A DNA stretch of 64,000 nt, from positions 158,533-222,532 of the forward strand of contig RQOL01000478.1 in assembly GCA_013076295.1 (NCBI GenBank). Reading direction: 5' to 3'. How positions within the stretch are numbered: the first letter of the stretch is position 1; each line of letters starts with the position of its first letter. The notes under the pieces were generated by a model. It worked only from the letters and a program-made list of their open reading frames with translations, did not search any database and was not told where the DNA came from. Below, in pieces: positions 50,005 through 57,711 of the stretch. The stretch comes from Sanderia malayensis. Taxonomy: Eukaryota > Cnidaria > Scyphozoa > Semaeostomeae > Pelagiidae. Both the position numbers and the translations under genes were made by a program.

Positions 50005-50240
50005 AGTATAGGGAGGCTAACGACCATATGGACTTTTTTAATGTTTAAGAGCGGCGCGGTTTTTTAAATGTTTAAGGAAAAGGCACGGAAGTTTGAATTT
50101 TTAAGGAAAAGGTGTGGAAGTTTGAATGTTTAAGCTGCGGATTAGGGGGTGGTTTAAATTATTTTGGAAAATGAACATGTTGACTCGGGTTTCTGGAGGT
50201 GATTTAAATTATTTTAGAAGGAATATAACAACAGAAAAAC
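50005..50240. repeat. Candidate left terminus (TIR) of the Polinton-like element
   Basis: Begins AGTATAGGGAGGCTAACGAC; Polintons are known to start with AG. Internal direct repeats follow (AAGTTTGAAT, TTTAAGGAAAAGG, ATGTTTAAG), as expected in a terminal repeat. The opposite end is not in the window, so the inverted copy and the 6-bp target duplication cannot be checked. Confidence 0.5.
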
Positions 50241-50267
50241 ATCAGGAATTGTTATATGTAGAACTGT

Positions 50268-50996
50268 TTAATCAAGAGAAAAAATGTATTCTGGTTTCTT
50301 ATTGGGTGCTAAAGAAATATGAAATGGGCCTGAAGCTAACTGTAAACATAATCTATTTTTACAAGTTACTAAATATTGTTTAGAACGCATAAAGTCTTCA
50401 TACATATTTTGATTCGTTGATGTTTTGAGCGACATAGATTTCATCAGGTATAGAATTCGACAAATACAAGCTTGATGTTGTGCACTTCTCAACCATGTAT
50501 CCAAGACATCAAAAGTACAATCTTTAGCTGGAGAATGATTGAGTCTGTTCTTGAATTTGATAAAATCCAATTGCCAATCTGTACTTGATGAATTGTGAAG
50601 TTGATGAAAAAAAGACGGAAGATCATCAGGTAGTATTTCATTTATAAGATAGTCAAACATTGTAAACCAATAATGAAACGGTTTATGTTCAGGATAAGAA
50701 CATATTGAATCTCTGAGTGTATCTGCAATATCACACTGTCCAATTTGTTGTAAAATTGGTAAGAAATCAGAATAATCTAATTTCTTTTGACAATCCTCAA
50801 ACCATAATTTGATAATGTTGTAAGTTATTTTGTGGCAATCATGAGGAGTTTTAAGCTCAATGTGAGATATATGTTTTGGTGTATTATGAAATGGAATTGC
50901 ATAGAACAATGGCGTGTATGATGAGCCAATCTGGTTTATGATAAGACGTAAACGTTGATACCAAGTCCATAATTCGTTTTTATCTAAATGGTTCAT
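50268..50996 (-). CDS. Death-domain-like protein 1 (intact)
   Basis: 242 codons from an ATG at 50996. Two related helical modules are visible. Module 1 (about residues 55-95) includes CHKITYNIIKLW, a Tyr-rich turn and FLPILQQIGQCDIADTLRDS. The pattern Leu-x-x-Trp, spacer, then Leu-x-x-hydrophobic-Gly-x-x-Asp-Ile-Ala is the helix 4-6 signature of Death-fold domains. Module 2 (about 165-210) is weaker (LDTWLRSAQHQACICRIL). It is about 30-40 percent identical by eye to the protein at 51162. Transcribed divergently from it across a 165-bp gap. No signal peptide or membrane segment, so probably cytosolic. Death domains mediate contacts in apoptosis and innate signalling; a viral version could act as a decoy, but that role is inferred. 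Confidence 0.6.
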   Translation of the reverse strand: MNHLDKNELWTWYQRLRLIINQIGSSYTPLFYAIPFHNTPKHISHIELKTPHDCHKITYNIIKLWFEDCQKKLDYSDFLPILQQIGQCDIADTLRDSICSYPEHKPFHYWFTMFDYLINEILPDDLPSFFHQLHNSSSTDWQLDFIKFKNRLNHSPAKDCTFDVLDTWLRSAQHQACICRILYLMKSMSLKTSTNQNMYEDFMRSKQYLVTCKNRLCLQLASGPFHISLAPNKKPEYIFSLD

Positions 50997-51161
50997 GTTG
51001 TTACATATGATGAGGGGTGAATGAAGTAAAGAAGTGAAATGTAGAATTTATAGTACCCACCTATCTCTCCCACCTTGTATAATAAGAAAGATGTTATAAC
51101 GCATGCGCAACATAAAACGGAATATAAGAACGAAAAAATTAAAAATAAGTTAGTTATTAAG
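50997..51161. promoter_or_regulatory. Bidirectional promoter between the Death-domain-like genes
   Basis: On the plus strand, GGAATATAAGAACG contains an ATATAAG box (51122-51128), 33 bp before the ATG at 51162. On the minus strand, a TATAAAT box (about 51045-51052) lies about 50 bp before the ATG at 50996. TATAACGCATGCGC just upstream recurs, as TATAAAGCATGCGC, before the third gene (about 51979-51995). Confidence 0.5.
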
Positions 51162-51902
51162 ATGTCTTCTGTAATGGATGTTCCTGAATTGTTATTCATT
51201 GATAGATATGGTGATGAAGATGATCTCACATTTTATGAAGGTCAATTTTGGCATAAAGCTGAAAAAACTGCATATGATGGAGAGATGTATCTTTGGATGT
51301 ACCAATTGTGCAGATGGATAGGACAATTAGGTACAGAATACGAGAAATTTTACGCTGGAGTAAATAAAATGTGTAAAAAAGCAGATTTCAAATTTGATGT
51401 TACTTTGAAAGAAATTGTGAACAGATCACCGAATGATTGTCACAAAATAACTTACAACATAGTGAAATGTTGGAATAGAAGTTACTGTCAGATGTTAGAT
51501 TATTCTCACTTTATCGAAGTTTTTGAAGAAATTGGAAGAGAGGATATTGCAAAAGATGTGTATGGGTTTACAAGCAAATATCCAGAATTGAACCCGTTTC
51601 ATTTCTGGTTTTATGTGTTTGATACGATAATAAATCAAGTGGAAGGAAAAAGATATGATTTTTTTGCGTTTCTGTTTAATACAGAAGAGGTGAATTCTGA
51701 TTTAGATGTACTTCAGTTCAATCACAGAGGAAATGGAGACTATATGACGATGAGTTGTGTGCAAGATATGCTTCAAAAATGGTTTTTCCGATATCGATTT
51801 GAAGCAACTCCAAGAAGATTGTTACAAACTGTTAAGAGATTAGAATTAAAAACACATATGGATACTGATTTGTATTATGATATAGTTAGATTTGCTAATT
51901 GA
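51162..51902 (+). CDS. Death-domain-like protein 2 (intact)
   Basis: 246 codons. I chose ATG 51162 (MSSVMDVPE) rather than an earlier open codon, because the same MSSVMDVPE start follows the same promoter at 53127. Module 1 (about residues 85-135) has CHKITYNIVKCW and FIEVFEEIGREDIAKDVYG, an excellent fit to Death-domain helices 4-6. Between the modules is ELNPFHFWFYVFDTIINQ, shared with protein 1 (KPFHYWFTMFDYLINE). Module 2 (about 200-242) has VQDMLQKWFFRYRFEATPRR and LLQTVKRLELKTHMDTDL. So the protein is two Death-fold domains in tandem. It has no catalytic residues. A poly(A) signal AATAAA lies about 15 bp after the stop. Function inferred: interference with host death signalling. Confidence 0.62.
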   Translation: MSSVMDVPELLFIDRYGDEDDLTFYEGQFWHKAEKTAYDGEMYLWMYQLCRWIGQLGTEYEKFYAGVNKMCKKADFKFDVTLKEIVNRSPNDCHKITYNIVKCWNRSYCQMLDYSHFIEVFEEIGREDIAKDVYGFTSKYPELNPFHFWFYVFDTIINQVEGKRYDFFAFLFNTEEVNSDLDVLQFNHRGNGDYMTMSCVQDMLQKWFFRYRFEATPRRLLQTVKRLELKTHMDTDLYYDIVRFAN

Positions 51903-51999
51903 AAAAAAAGTGAAATAAAAAATGTTATCTTTTGTGTGTTTTCTAAATGTGCTTTAGTATTAAATAAAAAATCACATGTTATAAAGCATGCGCGACATA

Positions 52000-53075
52000 C
52001 ACTTAGTGAGCATAAGTTACGCACCACCCGATGAAAAATGGCGTCTAAAAGTGGCCCAATGCCTGAGCAAGAAAATTTACATAACAATAGATAAATACCA
52101 AACGGGTTTCAATTGCGAATTTCTTTAGCATAAATATACTCAGAATTTCATAAATTTTCAATTGAAAACATAATTTAAACTATATCATATTGTTTTATAA
52201 TAAAATTTAAAGAAAACTGCGAAGAGGTTTTCTAAAAAATGTTCACAAAAATTTATCGAAGTGGAGTAATTAAAACGCCAATAATTATAATTTTTTCACT
52301 CAAAGCCACGCAAATTCTCTCTCATTTGAAAGAGAATGTTTTAAGATTTTGAAAAATGTAAAAATTTGTCATGTAACTGTCTTGACCTTTTATAATTTTC
52401 AGTTTCAGTCTTTGTTTACTACTAGGGAAGCACATGTTTTGTTCTTCAAATTTCAGAGTGGGTTTTAAAAAATACGCTTTTTGTTAACTTCAGAAAGTAT
52501 GAAGCCCTTGAAAATTATATCAAATTATAGTATTTGAAATAAATTATACGAATATACATGTCGGATTTTTTGTTATGGCGCTTAACCTTTTTATTTTTTA
52601 CTCTGGAAAAAAATTACGGAAAAATAGGTTTTGCCAAATCACATTCCTAAAATGATAAACAAAGACTGAAACTGAAAATTATAAAAGGTCAAGACAGTTA
52701 CATGACAAATTTTTACATTTTTCAAAATTTTAAAACATTCTCTTTCAAATGAGAGAGAATTTGCGTGGCTTTGAGTGAAAAAAATTATAATTATTGGCGT
52801 TTTAATTACTCCACTTCGATAAATTTTTGTGAGCATTTTTTAGAAAACCTCTTCGCAGTTTTCTTTAAATATTATTATAAAACAATATGATATAGTTTAA
52901 ATTATGTTTTCAATTGAAAATTTATGAAATTCTGAGTATATTTATGCTAAAGAAATTCGCAATTGAAACCCGTTTGGTATTTATCTATTGTTATGTAAAT
53001 TTTCTTGCTCAGGCATTGGGCCACTTTTAGACGCCATTTTTCATCGGGTGGTGTGTAACTTATGCTCACTAAGTG
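52000..53075. mobile_element. Long-armed MITE, Tc1/mariner type (TA target)
   Basis: 1,076 bp with inverted arms of about 425 bp each (52000-52425 and 52650-53075) around a 220-bp loop. Ends: CACTTAGTGAGCATAAGTTA and its complement. It is flanked by TA on both sides (51998-51999, 53076-53077), the Tc1/mariner target duplication. It has no coding sequence; open frames in it are not genes. Removing it with one TA leaves CGCGACATATAACGG. That aligns base for base with CGCAACATAAAACGG in the sister promoter at 51104-51120, so the insertion point is certain. Confidence 0.9.
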
Positions 53076-53084
53076 TATAACGGA

Positions 53085-53091
53085 ATATAAG
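53085..53091 (+). promoter_or_regulatory. TATA-like box of third Death-domain-like gene
   Basis: ATATAAG, 35 bp before ATG 53127, in a duplicated copy of the 51090-51161 promoter. The upstream part of this promoter is now 1 kb away because of the MITE at 52000-53075. Confidence 0.45.
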
Positions 53092-53126
53092 AACGAAAGA
53101 AAACTAAAAATAAGTTAGTTATCAAG

Positions 53127-54587
53127 ATGTCTTCTGTAATGGATGTTCCTGAAAAGGTGGAAACAACAATGAGGTATGATTTGAACGAATTTCCATTTTG
53201 TGAAGATAAGATGTGGAGTGAGATGGATAAAGTGTTTAAGACACAAAACCAAGTAAGAATAACAGATGTTGAAATGTTAGAGAAAATAGAGGAAATAAAG
53301 AAGTCAGAAGGTTTGTGGTTATGATATAAAACTTTCAGTAGAATGATTGATGGAATGATTGTTACTGGAAGGGAACTATACTCAATGTTACAAAACAAAT
53401 TTGGATGGAAAATGAAAATATTGAAGAGTCAGAAATATGGAAAAGAGCCAATGGAGAAGAGTGGAAAGTAGTGTGGTGGACAATTTGGAAATGGGCAGTA
53501 TATGAGGAATTAACATGGCAGAAAATAATTGATGTTAAGAAATTGATTAATCGAGAAGCGAGCAATAGTACAAGTTTCTATGTAAATACAAATCCAATGA
53601 TAGAGAATTTTCTGTATTGGTATCTAATATATATATTCTGCGGAGGTCACGTGATGACGCACTTTCTTGCCAAAAACAATAGATTCGACCCGAAACAATA
53701 GGTCGAACGCCTCAAAACAATGGGCCGAAACGGCGAACCGTGTAATCAAAAAGGCTTTTTTGTTTGTACATTATTTGTGCTAAATTTCAAATGGAAAGTG
53801 CCAATTATTAATTAGACCAAGGTTATCTATTTTTTGTTTCGTTTTTTTAAAGTTCTTTTGAATTATTCCATTAATTATTCTGCTAATTGTGCTATCACGA
53901 AAAAACTACAGTTTACGGTGGCGAAAATTCCAAATTCGCGTTGCGAACTCCATTTTTGAACCACGTATTCGCTGTTCACGTGACCCGTTTCGCCTTTTGC
54001 TGCAAGTTGATTGGCTCTTTTGTGACTTCACGAGAACAGTTGCGATGCTTAGGCCTAATGTAAACAAGCCCAAAGTTTTAATCAACAAATTATGATAAGG
54101 GATTATCAGGCGAGCGAAGCGAGCCAAGCTTTTGTAAAAGGAGTAGGCAGAGGCATGAGCGTAAGCGAATGCAGCGCACGAAGTGCGCCAACCACATTAA
54201 GTTTTTTTCACTTGCCCCCCTCCGGGAAGCGAGCGAACGCGAGCGCCCCCGGCTAGTAAAATTTATTGTGCAACAGTATTGCAAATAATTACAATGGATG
54301 ATGTGAGAAGTCTTATTAATTTTCTTTTAAATGAAAAATGGGTTAACACACTAGAAAATCGTAGAGGAAAGGATGGAACAGTACCTACCATAAATGCAAT
54401 GATTATGATGTTTGATACGTGGATGTGGTCATCATTGGATTCATCACAAAGAACACTAGAGGCATTGATGGATGCTTTGGATAATCCAAGGATGAGATAT
54501 GTGCGAGATCATTTGGAGGAATTAGTTGAAGAAAATATAAATGACATAGAAAATATAAATGCCATGATTTCATCAATTACATTATGA
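53127..54587 (+). pseudogene. Death-domain-like protein 3, broken by frameshifts and a Helitron
   Basis: Begins MSSVMDVPE like protein 2, but the first frame stops at 53324. The next recognisable piece is 53405-53622, with EEWKVVWWTIWKWAVYEEL in the place of module 1 and ENFLYWY in the place of the FHFWFYVFD linker. A 634-bp Helitron (53623-54256) then interrupts it. The rest (54257-54587) follows in the matching frame across the insertion and holds module 2 (MFDTWMWSSLDSSQRTLEAL). Thus a tandem duplicate of the neighbour that has decayed. The 54279-54587 part still forms an open frame of its own. Confidence 0.6.
53623..54256 (+). mobile_element. 634-bp non-autonomous Helitron
   Basis: 5' TCTAATATATATATTCTGCGG at 53623 and 3' GGCTAG ending at 54256. 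Near the 3' end, CCGGG pairs with CCCGG around a GC-rich loop. It also contains the hairpin GCGCACGAAGTGCGC. It joins the family's 5' segment directly to its 3' block, with no repeats between, and is the smallest complete member here. Confidence 0.9.
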
Positions 54588-54606
54588 AATGAGTCACATT
54601 GTATAA

Positions 54607-54614
54607 TATATAAG
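54607..54614 (+). promoter_or_regulatory. TATA box of the Bcl-2-like gene
   Basis: TATATAAG, 25 bp before the ATG at 54639 and only 20 bp after the stop of the preceding frame. Similar boxes lie before the other small genes of this element. Confidence 0.5.
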
Positions 54615-54638
54615 TTATTCAGATAACTAATATGTAAA

Positions 54639-55061
54639 ATGCCTCTTTCAGAAATAACATGGTTTGTGATAGATGATTTTGTATTAGTTAATGTAGAAAA
54701 GAAAAGTGTAGAGGAAGTACATTCTAATGCAAGAGTAATGATGCGATTGGTTAAAGAGATTTGTAATAAACATGAACTTTTAATTACTTCAATTAATAAT
54801 CGAATTGATGTAATGAATCTGCCTGATATAGTGCAAGAAATGATGAAAGATGGAAAGGAAAATTGGGGAAGGGTGGTAACAGTATTCGCTGTTTGTGCAA
54901 ACAAACTTCAATCATCAAAAAAACATGAAACAGAAGTTAGAGATTATTTGATAAAATATTTGTATTCAAGGGAACAAGATTGGGATGGATTTATGCGAAA
55001 GTTTGAACAAAAAGTTAGCTGGAAAGAAAAAATAATGGAATATATTGGATACCTAATGTGA
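54639..55061 (+). CDS. Bcl-2-like apoptosis regulator (intact)
   Basis: 140 codons. The BH1 signature is ENWGRVVTVFAVCANKL (residues 74-90), where NWGRVV-x-x-F-A is the hallmark of Bcl-2 helices 4-5. The BH2 signature is EQDWDGFMRKF (112-122), matching the W-D-x-F motif. The N-terminus (ITWFVIDDFVLV, 6-17) resembles helix 1. A weak BH3-like helix (MMRLVKEICNKHE) is at 34-46. No C-terminal membrane anchor follows BH2, so the protein is probably soluble, as in several viral Bcl-2 proteins. Known role of the family: binding pro-apoptotic BH3 proteins or Bax/Bak to block mitochondrial cell death. Its place beside Death-domain-like genes in a virus-like element fits a host-death-blocking role. Fold assignment is strong, role inferred. 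Confidence 0.82.
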   Translation: MPLSEITWFVIDDFVLVNVEKKSVEEVHSNARVMMRLVKEICNKHELLITSINNRIDVMNLPDIVQEMMKDGKENWGRVVTVFAVCANKLQSSKKHETEVRDYLIKYLYSREQDWDGFMRKFEQKVSWKEKIMEYIGYLM

Positions 55062-55106
55062 AAAGGAAGAAATGAGTTATTTTTTATTAAAGTAATAAAA
55101 TTATTG

Positions 55107-55114
55107 TATAAAGG
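55107..55114 (+). promoter_or_regulatory. TATA box before the 184-aa ORF
   Basis: TATAAAGG, 39 bp before ATG 55153. It follows an AATAAA (about 55093) that probably ends the Bcl-2-like transcript. Confidence 0.45.
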
Positions 55115-55152
55115 AGGGTGTAGTAATATGAAATAATAAGAAACGATAAAAA

Positions 55153-55707
55153 ATGGCATACATATATGATGTTACGTACAAAACTCCAAATAATTCGTCA
55201 GTGTATAAAATCAGTGATGGATTGAGAAAATATATACCAGGTGCACAAAATGCAAAACATTTATTATATGTTGCTGCTAGAAATGGATATGGTGACGTGA
55301 AGGTAAAATGTAGGCTTTTATTTAAAGAAAATGAAGAAACGAAAGTTGCACTAGCAAAACCAGAGGAATGGGTTATGCCAGCACGTTCATTGTCTATAGG
55401 ATTTGCAAAATTAGAATCAATTAATAGACTGTTGTATGAAACAAATGATAAAGAAGAAGCATGGCTACCGATTGTCAATCCAACAAGAAAACGAATAGCT
55501 CCAACGCGTGTTGTTGGGAGGAGAGTTAGTAAAAAAACCAGACATCAATCACAACAAGTAGATAACAGTATTATTATGGAAAGATTCTTCCCTGATGATG
55601 AAATTACAGATGATATGGAATTTGTTGATGGGGTGGAAATTGATATGGAGTTGGTAAAAAAAGACGACGAAAAGAACATGGAAGAGATGGAAGAGAAAAA
55701 AGAATAA
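55153..55707 (+). CDS. Unidentified 184-aa protein of the Polinton-like element
   Basis: An intact frame with no family I recognise. Residues 1-110 look globular (YIYDVTYKTPNNSSVY; YIPGAQNAKHLLYVAARNGY). A basic patch follows (TRKRIAPTRVVGRRVSKKTR, about 118-137), then a very acidic tail (PDDEITDDMEFVDGVEIDME, ending in EEMEEKKE). A basic patch followed by an acidic tail suggests nucleic-acid or histone-like interaction, but that is a guess. It lies between the Bcl-2-like gene and a small basic protein on the same strand, with its own TATA-like box. Confidence 0.65.
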   Translation: MAYIYDVTYKTPNNSSVYKISDGLRKYIPGAQNAKHLLYVAARNGYGDVKVKCRLLFKENEETKVALAKPEEWVMPARSLSIGFAKLESINRLLYETNDKEEAWLPIVNPTRKRIAPTRVVGRRVSKKTRHQSQQVDNSIIMERFFPDDEITDDMEFVDGVEIDMELVKKDDEKNMEEMEEKKE

Positions 55708-55763
55708 GAACATTTGAAATTAAAAATGAACAATTTAAAAAAAACTATTAGAATAAATTCTTT

Positions 55764-55770
55764 TATATAG
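55764..55770 (+). promoter_or_regulatory. TATA-like box before the 89-aa ORF
   Basis: TATATAG, 30 bp before ATG 55800, in a 92-bp intergenic gap. Confidence 0.4.
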
Positions 55771-55799
55771 AACTAGAAAAGAAATATGTAAAAGTCACA

Positions 55800-56069
55800 A
55801 TGTTTCCGATAAATAGTAGTGTGCAAGGAATGTTGTATAATCAACAAGTATATGATCGATTTATGAACAAATATTATTCACCAAATAATCAAAATATAAG
55901 TATTCAGAGATATCGATTTAAAAAGAATAAATCATTAGCAGATGTGCGAAAAATAGCTATAAAAACTAAGGCAAAGGCTATTTCTGGTTTAAAATTAAAA
56001 TTTAAAGCGCAACGCGTTGAATTATTACCAAATCGCGCTCTGGTGATTGCGGGAATTGTAACAAAATAA
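55800..56069 (+). CDS. Small basic protein, possible virion core protein
   Basis: 89 codons, strongly basic from residue 39 on (RYRFKKNKSLADVRKIAIKT, KAKAISGLKLKFKAQRVELL). It has a Gln/Asn/Tyr-rich start (NQQVYDRFMNKYYSPNNQN). Small lysine/arginine-rich proteins package DNA in adenovirus- and Polinton-type particles, so a core-protein role is possible; no specific motif proves it. Intact, with an ATG start. The AATAAA overlapping the stop may serve as a polyadenylation signal. Confidence 0.55.
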   Translation: MFPINSSVQGMLYNQQVYDRFMNKYYSPNNQNISIQRYRFKKNKSLADVRKIAIKTKAKAISGLKLKFKAQRVELLPNRALVIAGIVTK

Positions 56070-56103
56070 ATTGATACTAAGGAAGATAATAAACAATTAT
56101 TAA

Positions 56104-57711
56104 CAGAAAGAAAATGAAGTAGAAAATAATCAAAAAGATAGTGGTGTTAATTTGCATAATAAGCATGTATTAGTATCACTGAAAGATTACGCAAGATTAC
56201 AACAAATTAAAGCGCATGATCTACCTAATAGTTATGAACAAAAGATAAAAGAGTTAAAGGAAAGTGCATTAACAACAGACAATCCAATAGAACGAATTGC
56301 TTTATTAACGAAAGCGGCACAACTAAAAGATTTGTTGCAAACAATATATGTTGAATCTGGAATAGATACTGAAAATGTTGGTAAAGAAAAAAGTGAAAAC
56401 CTTGCGGTTAGTACACAACAACGGAAAATAGCAGAATTACAACGGCAAATGACGCAAATTAGTAATGATAAGAAACTTTCAGCAGAAGAGAAACACGAAA
56501 AAGTTAAGCATATATTGAAACAAATTCAACAATTTAGAAGTCTTTTTAATGAAAAGAAAGAACAACAGTTAAAGGAGATTTTAAATGGTCACGATATATC
56601 AGATGTCAATATGAGTGCTGTGGATAATTTAAGACCTAACACAATTAAATTTATAACAGCATTGAGAAATAGCAAGGGGATAAATTTTGATAAGGAAGAA
56701 GATACAATTCATATAGATCACCAATTTATTCCAAATGCTGCCAAGACACAAAAATTGATTGATTATATTAATGCACCATATAAATTTACCAATATCCCAG
56801 TAGGGATGGTTTCAATTGCTAAGAAATTGGTGGATGAAGGGTTAAATATAAATATATTACCACATGAATTACAAAGAAGAATTGTAACAGAAAGTAATAA
56901 AGTATCAAATCCTGTAGCGCCAGAAAAGATAGAAAAGGACGAAGCTGGACCATCAGGTTTAGTTAAGTCAGAAACTCCCACAGAAAAACTTGCCGAAAAA
57001 AGAAAATCAATTCGAAAGAGGATAGAATCACTTCGAAAATCTCTTCAGAATAAACAGGAGCCAAAATCAGACGAAAGTGATAGTGAAGATAAAGGAACAT
57101 GTTCACCTATTGCTTCTCATACAAGAACACAAGAGCGATTAAAGAAACAATTAGATAAAGATTTGCAAGGGCAAGGAAAGAGGGGAAATATTTCGAAAAT
57201 GATTGAACAACAAGTTGAGGAATCACTGAAGAAATTATTGAGAAAAGGTGGTTTTCGTTCATGTGAAGAAAATGAAGGTTGTGGTGAATCCTCTGGGTAT
57301 GAAGATGAAGATGATGAAAGAACAGTTTCAAAGTTATCAGCAGCTAGGAGACCTAGATTAGCTGATGTTCGTATGAGAAAAAGGAAAATGGTAGATGAGG
57401 ACTCTATTGCACAAAAAGTAGCGAAAAAATTAACGAAAAGAAAGAAAATGAAACCGCGCAAAAAGCTATATGTTTCATCTAGTAGTAGTAGTGATACGTC
57501 TAGCAGTGGAGATGATAGTGAAACAGAAGAGTCATCAGATGAAGACATGAAGAAAACAGATTGTTTTGGTAAAAAAGCATTAAATTTGATGATAAAAGCA
57601 GAAAAAAAGGGAGCTTTATCAAAGCATAAAAAGGCACAACAAAAACTAATAAAAGATATTGATTTATTGTTTAATGAGTTTAAAAATTCAGAAGTAAAAA
57701 ATGAGTCTTAA
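56104..57711 (+). CDS. Large charged coiled-coil protein, start codon not found
   Basis: Open from 56104 to the stop at 57709-57711 (519 residues counted from the TTG at 56152). There is no in-frame ATG near the front; TTG at 56152 sits where HNKHVLVSLKDYARLQ begins, so a start may have been lost by one substitution, or an upstream exon is missing. Residues 1-150 are helical and Gln/Lys/Glu-rich (coiled coil). About 150-240 is a more globular part (YINAPYKFTNIPVGMVSIAKK). The rest is disordered and charged, with an Arg/Lys stretch (KRKKMKPRKK) and a Ser/Asp/Glu run (SSSSSSDTSSSGDDSETEES). Proteins of this sort commonly precede the integrase in Polintons, with unknown function. It overlaps the integrase start by 11 bp. 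Confidence 0.6.
   Translation, partial: QKENEVENNQKDSGVNLHNKHVLVSLKDYARLQQIKAHDLPNSYEQKIKELKESALTTDNPIERIALLTKAAQLKDLLQTIYVESGIDTENVGKEKSENLAVSTQQRKIAELQRQMTQISNDKKLSAEEKHEKVKHILKQIQQFRSLFNEKKEQQLKEILNGHDISDVNMSAVDNLRPNTIKFITALRNSKGINFDKEEDTIHIDHQFIPNAAKTQKLIDYINAPYKFTNIPVGMVSIAKKLVDEGLNINILPHELQRRIVTESNKVSNPVAPEKIEKDEAGPSGLVKSETPTEKLAEKRKSIRKRIESLRKSLQNKQEPKSDESDSEDKGTCSPIASHTRTQERLKKQLDKDLQGQGKRGNISKMIEQQVEESLKKLLRKGGFRSCEENEGCGESSGYEDEDDERTVSKLSAARRPRLADVRMRKRKMVDEDSIAQKVAKKLTKRKKMKPRKKLYVSSSSSSDTSSSGDDSETEESSDEDMKKTDCFGKKALNLMIKAEKKGALSKHKKAQQKLIKDIDLLFNEFKNSEVKNES

Noticed and set aside
50126..50383. 85-codon plus-strand frame near the Polinton-like terminus
   Set aside because: Overlaps the terminal repeats and the 3' end of the minus-strand Death-domain-like gene; no motif.
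52639..52836. Minus-strand ORF in the MITE
   Set aside because: Lies in the inverted arm of a non-coding MITE.
54279..54587. Separate small gene of 102 codons
   Set aside because: Its frame joins the upstream Death-domain-like frame across the Helitron insertion, so it is the end of gene 3 and not an independent gene.
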